DNA from: a bacterium
GTDB taxonomy: Bacteria > Zhuqueibacterota > Zhuqueibacteria > Residuimicrobiales > Residuimicrobiaceae
Direction: 5' to 3'
Assembly (NCBI GenBank): GCA_029565685.1
Contig: JAKQNR010000024.1
Coordinates: 1-64,000, forward strand
Length of the DNA stretch: 64,000 bases
Shown: in pieces, positions 63,594 through 64,000 of the stretch
Layout: each line of letters begins with the position of its first letter
Numbering within the stretch: position 1 is the stretch's first letter
Made by a program: the position numbers and the translations under genes
Notes under the pieces: generated by a model
Told to the model about the DNA's origin: nothing
Database searches by the model: none
What the model saw: the letters and a program-made list of their open reading frames with translations, nothing else

Positions 63594-64000
63594 TCATTTG
63601 AGCAAAAGCATTTTTTTCTGTTCAACCAACCCGTCTGCCGTCAACCGAAACAGATAGACGCCTGCGGCGAGAGTATTCCCGTTAAATCGGGTGCGATGAA
63701 CTCCGGCCGTTTGAAATTCATTCACCAACAGCGCAATTCTTTGTCCCAACATCGAGATCACCTCTAATTGAACGGCAGCCGAATTTGCCAACGTATACGA
63801 GATCTCGGTCGTCGGATTAAAGGGATTGGGGTGATTTTGCTGCAAGACAAATCCGGAGGCCGGGCCGATTTTTCTCTCCACCGAGGTGGCATCCTGGTTT
63901 TCGATAATTTGAAGATTGGCCGTTGGATGACCGTTTCCGGCGATCACTATTTCGCCTTTGCCGTCGCCATCCAAATCGCCGCCTGGATAAACTTGTCCGT
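63594..64000 (-). CDS. FG-GAP protein with type IX secretion tail, C-terminal part
   Basis: The last 134 codons of a gene that begins beyond the window. It reads GQVYPGGDLDGDGKGEIVIA, a calcium-loop blade, then NLQIIENQDATSVERK, then the Por-type sorting domain NHPNPFNPTTEISYTLANSA with LAAGVYLFRLTADGLVEQKK at the end. It is a paralogue of the gene at 61179-62786; blade, linker and tail correspond in order. The product would be exported and attached to or released from the outer membrane by the type IX system. Confidence 0.85.
   Translation of the reverse strand, partial: GQVYPGGDLDGDGKGEIVIAGNGHPTANLQIIENQDATSVERKIGPASGFVLQQNHPNPFNPTTEISYTLANSAAVQLEVISMLGQRIALLVNEFQTAGVHRTRFNGNTLAAGVYLFRLTADGLVEQKKMLLLK

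Noticed and set aside
1..64000. CRISPR arrays, rRNA and tRNA genes
   Set aside because: No regularly spaced repeats, rRNA signatures or cloverleaf sequences were seen on either strand when reading through; a covariance-model scan would settle this.

Overview
The window looks like one contig from an uncultured anaerobic, Gram-negative bacterium of the Fibrobacterota-Chlorobiota-Bacteroidota (FCB) superphylum, perhaps a KSB1/Calditrichota-like lineage. Three things suggest this. Two FG-GAP-type secreted proteins end in Por-type (type IX secretion) C-terminal tails with the NYPNPFN/NHPNPFN motif. Lipoproteins and outer-membrane proteins are present. Energy genes are fermentative: pyruvate:ferredoxin oxidoreductase, a trimeric [FeFe] hydrogenase and a three-subunit transhydrogenase. 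No rRNA, tRNA or CRISPR array was found, so the taxonomy is inference.

Layout. (1) 1-5652 is an AT-richer accessory segment. It holds the end of an IS3-family element, a SNF2-type helicase gene directly followed by an Hsp70/actin-fold ATPase gene, and a broken Pif1/RecD-like helicase. It reads as the remnant of a defence-type or mobile island. (2) 5982-21274 is mostly minus strand: GH92 and GH38 alpha-mannosidases, an amidohydrolase, a GT39-like membrane glycosyltransferase, nifJ with its usual dihydroorotate-dehydrogenase-like partner, a HAD phosphatase, pgsA and an AlkA-like DNA glycosylase. (3) 21399-27433 is plus strand: OsmC, then a tight operon of two D-Ala-D-Ala-ligase-like ATP-grasp enzymes, a GNAT acetyltransferase, a lysine 2,3-aminomutase and a third ATP-grasp enzyme, followed by a Tat-exported superoxide dismutase. 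This is the best candidate for an undescribed biosynthetic pathway. (4) 27631-32398: acyl-CoA synthetase and pntAA-pntAB-pntB. (5) 32471-34638, minus: a GH28 enzyme and a ParE/Phd-type toxin-antitoxin pair. (6) 34844-40937, plus: an electron-bifurcating-type hydrogenase (order B-A-C), then a DUF1846 protein. (7) 41006-42902: a tiny membrane protein and a GH20 hexosaminidase. (8) 43006-48244, minus: a polysaccharide cluster of three GT2-type enzymes and one glycosyltransferase-flippase fusion. (9) 48482-52333, minus: potABCD polyamine transporter. (10) 52518-64000: TorF-like porin, decayed beta-propeller gene, DUF4197 lipoprotein, GH123-type enzyme, GH63-like lipoprotein, and two related type-IX-secreted FG-GAP proteins, the last cut by the window end.

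Together the genes describe a fermentative glycan degrader. Secreted GH92, GH38, GH20, GH28, GH123 and GH63-like enzymes could trim mannose- and hexosamine-containing glycans. NifJ would yield reduced ferredoxin, and HydABC plus Pnt would balance ferredoxin, NADH and NADPH. Start codons were moved where a clear ribosome-binding site supports it; each such move is stated in the entry.
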